From assembly GCA_937876695.1 (NCBI GenBank), contig CALFHW010000215.1:1-34390 (forward strand): a stretch of DNA of 34,390 bases, given 5' to 3'. The notes beneath the pieces are model-generated. The model saw nothing but the letters and a program-made list of their open reading frames with translations. It searched no databases and had not been told where the DNA came from. Positions 27,430 through 34,390 of this stretch are shown here, one piece after another; positions within the stretch are counted from its first letter, which is position 1; every line of letters begins with the position of its first letter. The translations under genes were made by a program, and so were the position numbers. This stretch comes from an uncultured bacterium (GTDB taxonomy: Bacteria; Patescibacteriota; Dojkabacteria; CALFHW01).

Positions 27430-29268
27430 ATGCGTAGAAGACGTTTGACGGTTTTGATATTGTTATTTTTGGCCTTAGCACTCAGCGGGGGGGCGATCTT
27501 CATCGCCAACGAACTAGCCAAACAGTCCACAGCTCCTGATGATGCGGCGGCAGGTAATACATTCATCTGTTCAGGGGGTAGGTGTGACAATGGTGCAACC
27601 TTTGAACAAGACTGTAACTATTTCAACTCAGATTGTACAGGAAGAGGTAACGCCTACTGCACCTCAATCGGCAGAAAGTTTGACAAATTAAATACTTCAA
27701 ATAGCTGCGCCCCAGTAAATAATGGCGGGGGACAACCGCCAGCAACCGATAATACTTGCAAAACTGGAAATAACGTTTGTGTTGGGCAAGCGCCAGGTAC
27801 AAATATTCAGGGTGTCTGTACTTGTACCGCGAGCGGTGCGGCTGGGAACTGCGCTTGTATTGCTACGGGGAGTACAACAGCCACGCATTGTAGTAATACC
27901 AGTCCTGCAAGTGTTTGCCAAAACCGACCAATAGGTGAACAAAAAAACAGCGCTGCCGGAGGTAAGTGTTCATGCAGCGCAGTTGCTGGCAGCACTGTAA
28001 GTAGCCAGCTAATTGAGGGAGTAAATAAAGGTGTTGCACCATGCAACTGCATCGACATCCCAGGTACGACGCCAGTTAATCCGCCGACAACAGGAGGCGG
28101 GGGCACAGCTAATCAAGGCGGTGGCACTGGGACTACTCCTGACCTGGGGAGTTGTACTACTACTGCCCAGTGTTTGCCAGGGGCTTACTGTCAGGGTAGA
28201 GAGAATGCTATGAAGTGTCAGCGGCCAGCGCCAAACCAGTGTCCCGGTGGAGGAACTTGCACGGGTTACCTAGCCTTCAAATGTACCAAACTGTCAGCAA
28301 CAGGCGAATGTTTAGATAACCCTCTAACTGTCTCAAGCCTAGCAGCTGGGCTAAATCATAGCGCAGGTTGCGGACAGGTCGACCAGGTTTGCAATGGCGG
28401 GGACAGAAACAGACAACTCTGCGGGGAATTCATCGTCCAAGACAACAGTTGCCAACCTACCATTATCGTCCAACAACCAATCTGCGGAAGCACTTGTAGC
28501 AATAATTCCCAGTGTCCTACAGGTATGCTTTGTAGTGGAGGATCTTGTACTAAACCAGAATGCGTGGGCAACGTCTGCGGACCAGATGCTAAATGTGGAA
28601 CACCTCTAGTCTGCGGTAATAACTGCAACAACAACGGACAATGCCCTGGAGGCCAGACTTGCAGCGCAGGTACCTGCGTGCTAAACACCTGCCTCACACC
28701 TGGAAACTGCACCGGTAACTGCCAAGCCTCTGCTTGCGGTGATGGCGCTGTGAACCCAGGAGAACAGTGTAACGAACCGGGTCTTACTTGCTCAGCGAGC
28801 AGTACCTGCAACACCTCCACCTGTTTATGTGAGGCCGGTAGATGTGGAGGTACTTGTACGACAGATAGTCAGTGTCCATCGGGGAATACTTGCAGCAATG
28901 GCACTTGCAGACTTGATTATTGTCTCGAAGGAGCTGGCAACTGTGCTAGCGACAACTGTACCCCAATCGGCTGCGGAGATCAATGCGCTCCCGGGAACCT
29001 CTGCCCAAATGGTCATACCTGTAGCGACGGCACTTGCATCAACGACGCCTGCGTAAACGGCAACTGCGATGCAGATGGTTGTATTGCCCTGCCTAGAACG
29101 AACCTTTTCGCTCCAGAAAACCGTATCCTACTATCCATGATACTGATAGTTATGGGACTATTAATCTACAAGACAGGAGTTTCCACTCGATTAGTCAACT
29201 ACCTGAACACCAATTTGATCAACAGACGCGACACCGATAAGAAAAAGTTCGAACAGAAACTGAGCTAA
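27430..29268 (+). CDS. Large Cys-rich membrane-anchored surface protein
   Basis: 612 residues. An N-terminal signal/anchor (RRRRLTVLILLFLALALSGG), then about 520 extracellular residues very rich in Cys, Gly, Asn and Thr, then LPRTN (554-558), a hydrophobic helix (RILLSMILIVMGLLIY) and a basic cytoplasmic tail. Four copies of a 27-residue unit, CGxxCxxxxxCPxGxxCSxGTCxxxxC, start at residues 352, 395, 472 and 515. Between the second and third is a CGDGAVNPGEQCNE module like that in the PilX-like protein at 22015. Many disulfides are expected, so it should be stable outside the cell. It lies 24 nt upstream of signal peptidase I. An adhesive or host-contact role is plausible but inferred. Confidence 0.82.
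   Translation: MRRRRLTVLILLFLALALSGGAIFIANELAKQSTAPDDAAAGNTFICSGGRCDNGATFEQDCNYFNSDCTGRGNAYCTSIGRKFDKLNTSNSCAPVNNGGGQPPATDNTCKTGNNVCVGQAPGTNIQGVCTCTASGAAGNCACIATGSTTATHCSNTSPASVCQNRPIGEQKNSAAGGKCSCSAVAGSTVSSQLIEGVNKGVAPCNCIDIPGTTPVNPPTTGGGGTANQGGGTGTTPDLGSCTTTAQCLPGAYCQGRENAMKCQRPAPNQCPGGGTCTGYLAFKCTKLSATGECLDNPLTVSSLAAGLNHSAGCGQVDQVCNGGDRNRQLCGEFIVQDNSCQPTIIVQQPICGSTCSNNSQCPTGMLCSGGSCTKPECVGNVCGPDAKCGTPLVCGNNCNNNGQCPGGQTCSAGTCVLNTCLTPGNCTGNCQASACGDGAVNPGEQCNEPGLTCSASSTCNTSTCLCEAGRCGGTCTTDSQCPSGNTCSNGTCRLDYCLEGAGNCASDNCTPIGCGDQCAPGNLCPNGHTCSDGTCINDACVNGNCDADGCIALPRTNLFAPENRILLSMILIVMGLLIYKTGVSTRLVNYLNTNLINRRDTDKKKFEQKLS
28483..29052 (+). repeat. Four Cys-rich repeats arranged as two pairs
   Basis: Repeat units start at 28483, 28612, 28843 and 28972. 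Within each pair the spacing is exactly 129 nt (43 residues); between pairs it is 231 nt because the CGDG module is inserted. This points to duplication of a two-repeat block. Confidence 0.8.
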
Positions 29269-29269
29269 T

Positions 29270-29282
29270 TTAAGCAGCTTAA
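29270..29282. repeat. Short palindrome TTAAGC-a-GCTTAA before lepB
   Basis: A perfect 6-bp inverted repeat with a one-base centre, 10 nt upstream of the signal peptidase ATG. It could be a small operator or simply chance. Confidence 0.3.
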
Positions 29283-29292
29283 GCAAACTATC

Positions 29293-29916
29293 ATGGCCAG
29301 CTCCGGCAATCCATTCGACTACACCAGCAACTCAAATGCTTCAAACAGCGCCCTAAAGGCCGCCAGCCCATTAGCAGGAATCATCGGCGCCTTGCAGGTG
29401 CTAGTTGTAATCGCCGGCTTTCTGGTGGTGATCTACCTTTTTTTCATCATCCCTACGCAAGTCAGCGGTCAATCCATGGAGAGAAACTTTTTTGATGGGC
29501 AGGTTCTGTTTACCAATAAGTTGATTGCACTCACAGGTGGGAATTATTCGCGCGGAGATGTAGTGGTATTTGGCCGAGAAGGCAAACCTGACCTGATTAA
29601 ACGTGTAATTGGTCTTCCTGGTGAGAGAGTTAAAATCCAAAATAACCGGGTCTTTATTAACGGAGTACCGCTTGCTGAGAGTTACATTTCGGACGACAAA
29701 CCCACAGCAGCTGGGAGCTTTATGCCCGAGGGAGTGGAGAGGGTAGTGCCAGAGGGCAGTTACTTCTGTATGGGTGATAATCGAACCAATAGTCTTGATT
29801 CTAGGGACGCATCTGTGGGCTTCGTAAAGCGCGAGCAGCTTAAAGGTGGGTCATTCCTGCGGGTTTTCCCTTTGGACTCATTTGGGGGCATCGTAAGGCC
29901 AAATTACAATATCTAA
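29293..29916 (+). CDS. lepB: Signal peptidase I
   Basis: 207 residues, the size of Gram-positive-type enzymes. It releases Sec-exported proteins by cutting their signal peptides on the outer face of the membrane. A Ser/Asn-rich cytoplasmic head is followed by one transmembrane helix at about 30-53. Catalytic Ser61 lies in SGQSMERNF and the general-base Lys103 in LIKRVIGLPGE; GDVVVF and MGDNRTNSLDSRD complete the conserved boxes B-E. All catalytic residues are present. It lies close behind the Cys-rich protein gene and is probably co-transcribed with it, so that protein may be a substrate. No Shine-Dalgarno is visible. Confidence 0.95.
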   Translation: MASSGNPFDYTSNSNASNSALKAASPLAGIIGALQVLVVIAGFLVVIYLFFIIPTQVSGQSMERNFFDGQVLFTNKLIALTGGNYSRGDVVVFGREGKPDLIKRVIGLPGERVKIQNNRVFINGVPLAESYISDDKPTAAGSFMPEGVERVVPEGSYFCMGDNRTNSLDSRDASVGFVKREQLKGGSFLRVFPLDSFGGIVRPNYNI

Positions 29917-29935
29917 AAGCTCTACCAATCTTCAA

Positions 29936-31504
29936 TTAATTTGCTCCTATTGTTTCCGTTTGTTGCAAACTCTCCTCTAGCTGCTCCAGCTTTTCTTGCG
30001 ACTGTATCGAGCTCGGCGAGTATTCGGTAAAATTCACTATTTCGTAGTCATTCTCTTCTGCCTTAATTGACTCTATTAGTGTTTGTAGATCAGAGAGGGA
30101 TTTGCCGGTTACATCGATATAAGCAATTTTGTCGAAGTTGGATTGGAGGTGCTCACCCACAAAGATGAAATCACCATCTCCCCCGAGGATGTATAGTTTT
30201 TGCAGTTCAGGCTTTATTGCGAACTTAAGATCAATCGCAGAATCCACCGAACGAAACTGTTCCTGCCTAATCGTGGTGAAATCCCAGTGAATAAAGCTTA
30301 CCACGGTAGCAACTGCAATTATAAACAGGACAACTACTGCTTGGCCGCAGTACTGGATCAATTGCTGCCAGCGCTTTTGCAGCTTCCACCTGTTCAGATA
30401 CTTTTGCTGAATACCCACTGCTGCATCAATTGCCAACAGGAGTCCCAGCGGTATGAGAGGCATGAAGAACCTAACCCCATAGATAAAATTAGTGGCTATA
30501 TTGTCGCCAAACAGCACCCCGCCCGCAATTGAGTATAGGAAGAGTAGGGGATAGAGCGTTAACAAGTATGGCCATTTGAGCCAGCTCCTGGAGAAGGCAG
30601 GTAAGACCAGCAGCACCGGCGTTAAATAGAGCAAGTATTGCCAGATTCTTTCTGGGAACAATGATAACTGCAGCGACTCCTCCCCAGATAGCTTATAACC
30701 GCTACAAACAAGACAGCCATATAAGTTTACATTTATTAGTAAAAATAGTAAAAACATAGGTACTGCGCCTATCACTATTGGAATTGCTGCTGTCACTAAC
30801 TTACTGAAAATTTTACTGACAGCAAAATCATGTTGTAACCACAATTTTCTGGTTGTAATTACACCGCCCGTGAGTAATAAGGCTATTGCCCATAACGCTA
30901 AGTTATACCTGGTCAATGTCATTGTCCCTAGACTGAAACCAAGGCCAATGCCCAACAGTATGTGTTTCCATTTCTTGTTGGGGCTATGAATATCGACAAC
31001 ACTAGCGAAATACTTATATGCCAGTATGGTGCTGATTGTTAGTAATAGCCAGCTACTAACTTCGGAAAATGCCGTTCTTGAGAAATAAACTACCGGCGGA
31101 TATAAACCAATTAACAGTACCAACCAATTATGTCTGCCTCCTAGTATATTGCGCATCAGTATAAACACAGCCAGCATGCCTACTAGCGTTAGCAGCAAGT
31201 TCGCCAAAAGGCTGCCTTGATAGCTAACCTGACTGAACTGAAAGACGCCCAATACTATGCTACTACCTATGTTGTACTTGGAGACATAGTCACCAGCACT
31301 GTTTGCAAAACCCCCTAGAGATTGATCAGCATTATTTTTGAGGTCATCACCACTCTTCAGTAAGTAGGCGCTGCGGATGTAGTTATGTTCATCGACTGAA
31401 GCATAAAACTGTGGTTGGAATACTACCCAGAGTGTTACTAGGATGATGACTACCAACAAGAAATACTTATAATCTCCAAGCTTTTTGCCGAATCTTTCCC
31501 ACAT
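29936..31504 (-). CDS. GT-C-type membrane glycosyltransferase
   Basis: 522 residues from the ATG at 31504; a TTG at 31510 would add two residues but overlaps the -10-like sequence. About eleven transmembrane helices begin at residue 14. The first outer loop has SVDEHNYI, matching the catalytic Asp-Glu of GT-C enzymes (PMT/ArnT-like), and a short helix with SRTAFSEVSSW follows, typical of the family. Such enzymes transfer sugars from polyprenyl-phosphate carriers to lipids or proteins on the outer face. A soluble C-terminal part of about 100 residues ends in a Glu/Gln-rich coil. The acceptor is unknown; the pilus and Cys-rich surface proteins nearby are possible candidates, by inference only. 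Confidence 0.75.
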   Translation of the reverse strand: MWERFGKKLGDYKYFLLVVIILVTLWVVFQPQFYASVDEHNYIRSAYLLKSGDDLKNNADQSLGGFANSAGDYVSKYNIGSSIVLGVFQFSQVSYQGSLLANLLLTLVGMLAVFILMRNILGGRHNWLVLLIGLYPPVVYFSRTAFSEVSSWLLLTISTILAYKYFASVVDIHSPNKKWKHILLGIGLGFSLGTMTLTRYNLALWAIALLLTGGVITTRKLWLQHDFAVSKIFSKLVTAAIPIVIGAVPMFLLFLLINVNLYGCLVCSGYKLSGEESLQLSLFPERIWQYLLYLTPVLLVLPAFSRSWLKWPYLLTLYPLLFLYSIAGGVLFGDNIATNFIYGVRFFMPLIPLGLLLAIDAAVGIQQKYLNRWKLQKRWQQLIQYCGQAVVVLFIIAVATVVSFIHWDFTTIRQEQFRSVDSAIDLKFAIKPELQKLYILGGDGDFIFVGEHLQSNFDKIAYIDVTGKSLSDLQTLIESIKAEENDYEIVNFTEYSPSSIQSQEKLEQLEESLQQTETIGAN

Positions 31505-31509
31505 GAGCA

Positions 31510-31518
31510 ATTATCTCA
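31510..31518 (-). promoter_or_regulatory. Extended -10 (TGAGATAAT) before the glycosyltransferase
   Basis: GATAAT with an upstream TG (minus strand) ends 5 nt before the ATG at 31504, the same near-leaderless spacing seen elsewhere in the window. Confidence 0.4.
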
Positions 31519-31641
31519 TAGCTCAGCATATATGTCTCTCTGGGGACTGAGTTTACTATTTTTACTATCCTGTTATTAGTCCTCGGCTTCTTGTCTACAT
31601 AAAACAGAGTAGGGGACGGGTAGGGTGGATTTCCTATTTTC

Positions 31642-32901
31642 CTACAGTGTGGAGTCCTTGCTGATCCCCTCTCCCTGTGTGGGTTCTGAGTGATTTGAAT
31701 GATTGGTGGTGCTATCCGAGACCTGATCACTACTCTCTTGGAGCGGATGGAACTGCCTATGAGCCTTCTCCGCGACCTTATCTGAGGTATGCACATAGCG
31801 TGTGGTAGTTTGCAAAGACTCGTGGCCGAGAAGACGTTGGATTGCTGTAGGAGATGCGCCTCCCTCCGCCAGGTAGGTGGCAAACCCGTGCCTCAAGCTG
31901 TGAGCGCTGGTGGGCACGATGATTCCTAGTTTTCGGCGGTAAGTTATAATTCTATCTTGGATATAATTGACCGAAATGCGCACAGCTGCAGGGTCTTTGG
32001 TGCCCGCCCTGCCACCACGATATGGAATGAACATAGCCGGGTAATCATCAGTCCTAGTCTGTAAATACCCGTCTAGCCAGAGTTTACAACGCTCAGTTAG
32101 ATAAATGAATCTACTTTTCTTGCCTTTGCCTTTGACGTACATCTTTCCGGCGATCCCGTCATCTCCAGTTTGCGAATAGATCTGCAGTTGCTCGCGATTG
32201 AGATTTACTAGCTCCGAAATACGCATCCCAGTCGAAAATAATAACTCCAGCATCGCCCTGTTGCGCAGCTTAATTGTAGGTGCACTCTCATATTCTGTAG
32301 GAGATTCAATCAGCGATACCAACTCTGCAAACTCAGCTACCTGCGATTCCTTCTTTTCAGTCTTAAGTAGTTTTATAGCGTCAGGTGGAATCGGGACATC
32401 TTGGTCAATATCGATCAGAAATTTGAAATACCCTCGTAGTGAGGATAACATTCGATTAATTGACCTGGCCGAGAGCCCTCCTTTATTACTGTAATCGATT
32501 TTAGAGGCCTTGTAGCCCGATTTGGCTCTATCTGTCGTATTGACGGGCGAATCCGCGTCCAACTCTTGAGAGCCAGTAGAAACTCCCTCTTTACCATCAC
32601 CATTTTCAGCTAACTTAGTACTTTCACTAGGTGCAAAACTTTCTATCTCCTTTAAAGCGATTAATTTCCGCAATTCTAACCAAGTATCTAGGTGCTGCCC
32701 CTGCTTAAGAAATCCCTTATATCGACTAACCGCTAGTTTATCTAGTTTTGTGAACTCCCCCTTGATATCCGGGTCACTCCACAGAAAGCTGCGAAAGAAA
32801 TTCAGGTCCCTTTCGTAGTTCTCAACTGTTTCCTGCGAATAGTTGTTATTCACAAGCTCCAGTAGGAATTCGCGCATGTAAGGTAACGGTGTATGTTCCA
32901 T
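31642..32901 (-). CDS. Tyrosine recombinase (XerC/XerD-like) with an inserted segment
   Basis: 419 residues; Xer proteins are usually about 300. The core-binding domain starts MREFLLELVNNNYSQETVENYERDLNFF. The catalytic domain has Arg227 (STGMRISELVNL), the beta-hairpin Lys region (KGKGKKSRFIYL), His334-x2-Arg337 (SAHSLRHGF), His360 (RLLGH) and the nucleophile Tyr369 (TTRYVHTS), so it should be active. Residues about 75-140 are a polar, low-complexity insertion inside the N-terminal domain, and about 35 polar residues follow the catalytic domain. It may be the chromosome-dimer-resolving recombinase of this organism or belong to a mobile element; no element boundaries are seen. The ATG sits inside a perfect inverted repeat. 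Confidence 0.93.
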   Translation of the reverse strand: MEHTPLPYMREFLLELVNNNYSQETVENYERDLNFFRSFLWSDPDIKGEFTKLDKLAVSRYKGFLKQGQHLDTWLELRKLIALKEIESFAPSESTKLAENGDGKEGVSTGSQELDADSPVNTTDRAKSGYKASKIDYSNKGGLSARSINRMLSSLRGYFKFLIDIDQDVPIPPDAIKLLKTEKKESQVAEFAELVSLIESPTEYESAPTIKLRNRAMLELLFSTGMRISELVNLNREQLQIYSQTGDDGIAGKMYVKGKGKKSRFIYLTERCKLWLDGYLQTRTDDYPAMFIPYRGGRAGTKDPAAVRISVNYIQDRIITYRRKLGIIVPTSAHSLRHGFATYLAEGGASPTAIQRLLGHESLQTTTRYVHTSDKVAEKAHRQFHPLQESSDQVSDSTTNHSNHSEPTQGEGISKDSTL

Positions 32902-32906
32902 ACACC
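32888..32906. promoter_or_regulatory. Perfect inverted repeat over the recombinase start codon
   Basis: GGTGTATG (32888-32895) and CATACACC (32899-32906) are perfect 8-bp arms with a 3-nt centre. On the minus strand the start ATG (32901-32899) falls in the first arm. In RNA it would form a tight hairpin hiding the start; in DNA it would be a 19-bp operator. Met9 is an alternative start downstream of the repeat. Confidence 0.6.
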
Positions 32907-32908
32907 AT

Positions 32909-32936
32909 AGTATAACAATTAGCCGACTTGACCCAA
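32909..32936 (-). promoter_or_regulatory. Recombinase promoter
   Basis: On the minus strand TTGGGT (32931-32936), a 16-nt spacer and TATACT (32909-32914). The -10 ends 7 nt before the ATG, predicting a transcript that begins inside the inverted repeat, at the start codon. Confidence 0.5.
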
Positions 32937-33074
32937 ATAAACTGAAGTCTGATAGGGAAGTATGGACTGTGGATTTTGGTCTTAAACCTGTTAAAACGCT
33001 TAGATGACGGGCTTATTGGCTAAAACCGATATTTTCAATAAACTCCAGATTTATCAGAGAAATGAGCAGACAAG

Positions 33075-33116
33075 CAAATGCATTTAATATTAATAAAAGA
33101 AATAAATGCGCATTTG
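33075..33116. repeat. Two related palindromes (CAAATGC..ATTTA type)
   Basis: CAAATGCATTTA (33075-33086) and TAAATGCGCATTTG (33103-33116). Each contains a self-palindrome (AAATGCATTT; AAATGCGCATTT) and they are inverted copies of each other apart from one GC dinucleotide, with 16 AT-rich bases between. They look like paired protein-binding sites. Confidence 0.6.
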
Positions 33117-33392
33117 GACAAACCAAAAAAATTGCCGAAATTGTTAGGGTAGGGCTACTCTTCTATTTTGGTTTTTGTATTAACTGAGTGTAAGAGTTAT
33201 TATACCCAGTTACTGTAATGCAGATTTGACATGGGTTTTTGGGCTATCTTTATCTAGAGTAGTAGTTTTATAAGAAACTATATTTATTGGAATTAAATCA
33301 TACTTTTCTCAAATAGAATACTGCGTAGTAGTTGTTACCTCTAACTTTTAGACCATGACACTTAGCGCAATTGGTTCCAGGTATATAAATAG

Positions 33393-33401
33393 TTATCCAC
33401 A
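33393..33401 (+). promoter_or_regulatory. DnaA box (TTATCCACA)
   Basis: An exact match to the consensus DnaA box. It is the only exact copy I see in this intergenic region; TTATCTACC (33534-33542) and, on the other strand, TGTGGATTT (32968-32976) are loose matches. Confidence 0.5.
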
Positions 33402-33442
33402 ATGCCTAAAATGTTATGTATCATTCTTGTAACTGATTTAAT

Positions 33443-33460
33443 ATATATAACATTATATAT
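33443..33460. repeat. AT palindrome ATATATAA-CA-TTATATAT
   Basis: Perfect 8-bp arms around a two-base centre, 42 nt to the right of the DnaA box, within a very AT-rich tract that would melt easily. Confidence 0.55.
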
Positions 33461-33519
33461 TTCTGCCCTGTTCACCCTACTTCATATATAATTTACAATA
33501 ATATTATAGGATACTTTTT

Positions 33520-33582
33520 GGCGGGTAGAATAGTTATCTACCCTGCCCGGCGCCAAGGCCCACCTCCCCTACTCTGCCTTGG
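33520..33582. other. Tandem GC-rich hairpins downstream of the membrane protein gene
   Basis: Hairpin 1 (33520-33547) pairs GGCGGGTAGA with TCTACCC-T-GCC around a 7-nt loop. Hairpin 2 (33553-33582) pairs CCAAGGC with GCCTTGG around a 16-nt loop. GGCGCC (33549-33554) joins them. They stand out as GC-rich in AT-rich surroundings. They lie just after the minus-strand stop at 33586, but no U-tract follows on either strand, so they are not a standard intrinsic terminator. Confidence 0.5.
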
Positions 33583-33585
33583 GCT

Positions 33586-34390
33586 TTAGAAGATTGTCCC
33601 GTTAACTCCCCAGGAAGCGGTAGTCAGCATTAACAGTAAAATAACTATAAAGATCGCAGTGTATTCGTACCAAATCCAGCGGCCAATTATCTCACGGACT
33701 TCAAGGGCAACGCCTAAGCTCATGTAGTATACCAACACCATGAAAAGCGCCAGATAGAAGGAATCAAGAGGCCAGACCGAGAGCACCATGTAGACAAACG
33801 TCACTAACAAAGCTATAGCTAGGCTACTATTGAAGCGCTGGCTGTAGGCCAGCGCAATAGTCCATAGAGCTGAGAAGGTATAGACAAAGACAACTCCAAA
33901 TACCGCCAGGTACTTGATCACTACACTGATTTCATAGTTAATTATCAGCACAAAGGAGAAGTAACTGAAGATCAGAGTCAAGACGTAGTGCGCCGCCCTA
34001 CCCGCTTGTCCCAAGGGGATTGATTGAATGGATGCTAAATTCAGGATATTCATAGTGGATGTCAAAATATAGGTGACCACACACAGAACAAGCGCCGATA
34101 CCACCAATGTGGAAAGCCTATCTAGAGTATTACCGGAGGTGCGGATCACAATATCCACGAACGCCAGTAGCACGCCGATCGACACTGCGGGGTATGCCAG
34201 GACTGTAAAAATACGCTCCCCTTTTAGCTTAAACTCCACCACCCAAGCTACCAATATTGCTTGCAGTGCCGCAATTATTAGCGGGATGAGTACAGATTTG
34301 TTTTGTTGGAACTCTGGGATATCAGGATTGATAAGGTTAATGGCCAAGAATGCCACTGGTACAACTACAGCCGCAATTGTAATTCTAAGT
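33586..34390 (-). CDS. Multi-spanning membrane protein, cut by the window edge
   Basis: At least 268 residues. A GTG at 34356 could start it, but the frame stays open to the right edge (reading LRITIAAVVVPVAFLAIN), already hydrophobic, so the true start probably lies outside. About nine transmembrane helices follow one another with short loops, with a few charged residues at helix ends (KLKGER, RTSGNTLDR, EVREIIGRW). No transporter or enzyme motif is recognisable. It could be a sensor, polymer-synthesis or transport component; no function is assigned. It ends 4 nt from the tandem GC-rich hairpins. Confidence 0.75.
   Translation of the reverse strand, partial: LRITIAAVVVPVAFLAINLINPDIPEFQQNKSVLIPLIIAALQAILVAWVVEFKLKGERIFTVLAYPAVSIGVLLAFVDIVIRTSGNTLDRLSTLVVSALVLCVVTYILTSTMNILNLASIQSIPLGQAGRAAHYVLTLIFSYFSFVLIINYEISVVIKYLAVFGVVFVYTFSALWTIALAYSQRFNSSLAIALLVTFVYMVLSVWPLDSFYLALFMVLVYYMSLGVALEVREIIGRWIWYEYTAIFIVILLLMLTTASWGVNGTIF

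Larger units (their letters stand above)
32907..33585. other. AT-rich non-coding region with several inverted repeats and a DnaA box
   Basis: The longest gene-free stretch in the window. No open frame of note, tRNA or CRISPR is seen. It contains near-matching palindromes at 33075-33116, separated inverted arms AAACCAAAA/TTTTGGTTT (33120-33128 and 33166-33174), a perfect DnaA box TTATCCACA (33393-33401), an AT palindrome (33443-33460) and two GC-rich hairpins at its right end. It could be a replication origin, a structured RNA or a regulatory region; none is established. Confidence 0.6.

Noticed and set aside
31511..31641. Terminator or small RNA between the recombinase and glycosyltransferase genes
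   Set aside because: Only a weak long-loop inverted repeat (GGACT...AGTCC) and a short direct repeat (TTTACTAT) are seen; neither is convincing.
33443..33460. dif-like recombination site near the Xer-type recombinase
   Set aside because: The arms are separated by 2 nt rather than the 6-nt centre of dif, and flanking bases do not fit the known half-sites.
33520..33582. Intrinsic terminator
   Set aside because: No run of T follows either hairpin on either strand; the T-run at 33515-33519 precedes hairpin 1 on the + strand.
31642..33585. Integrated mobile element around the recombinase
   Set aside because: No terminal repeats, att-like duplications, tRNA target or phage/transposon genes are seen; neighbouring genes look chromosomal.

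Overview
The window looks like a chromosomal segment of an ultra-small, monoderm member of the Candidate Phyla Radiation (Patescibacteria), most likely Saccharibacteria (TM7) or a close relative. The grounds are: a type IV pilus locus with no secretin or outer-membrane genes; very tight packing with overlapping genes; weak or absent Shine-Dalgarno sequences; shortened housekeeping proteins (for example a DNA polymerase III delta-prime-like protein without a Walker A motif); and many proteins with no recognisable family. TGA is used as an ordinary stop (gene ends at 4014-4016 and 27374-27376), which argues against the TGA-glycine code of Gracilibacteria/SR1. The lineage is inferred; no rRNA or ribosomal protein gene is present to confirm it.

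Layout. (1) 1-241: the 3' end of an unidentified + strand gene. (2) 238-9179, minus strand: a type IV pilus cluster read as pilT, pilC, a main-pilin candidate, pilD, three pilin-like proteins, pilM, pilN, pilO. (3) 9240-11203: a BtpA-family TIM-barrel protein, a TrpR/YerC-type repressor and a divergent HAD hydrolase, with palindromes in the shared promoter region. These separate the cluster from (4) pilB at 11204-13306. (5) 13396-15520: a two-gene minus operon of unknown proteins. (6) 15641-18487, + strand: delta-prime-like clamp-loader subunit and gyrB. (7) 18484-21878, minus strand: three adjacent paralogues of an unrecognised soluble family ending in a conserved Cys-Pro-Val-Ala motif. (8) 22015-29916, + strand: a PilX-like pilus protein with a Cys-rich module, gyrA, a polyprenyl diphosphate synthase, a large Cys-rich membrane-anchored protein and signal peptidase I. 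(9) 29936-32901, minus strand: a GT-C-type membrane glycosyltransferase and a tyrosine recombinase. (10) 32902-33585: an AT-rich non-coding stretch with several inverted repeats and one perfect DnaA box. (11) 33586-34390: a multi-spanning membrane protein running off the window.

How it fits together. The pilus genes supply a full cytoplasmic and inner-membrane machine: motor ATPases PilB and PilT, platform PilC, PilM-PilN-PilO alignment complex, peptidase PilD and several pilins. The PilX-like protein and the Cys-rich anchored protein share a CGDG...ExC module, so they may be surface or pilus-associated adhesive proteins exported through the same envelope. Signal peptidase and the glycosyltransferase also act there. 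Between the gyrase genes sits the least explained content: the CPVA family. Recurrent -10 hexamers only 5-10 nt upstream of start codons suggest that many transcripts here are leaderless.
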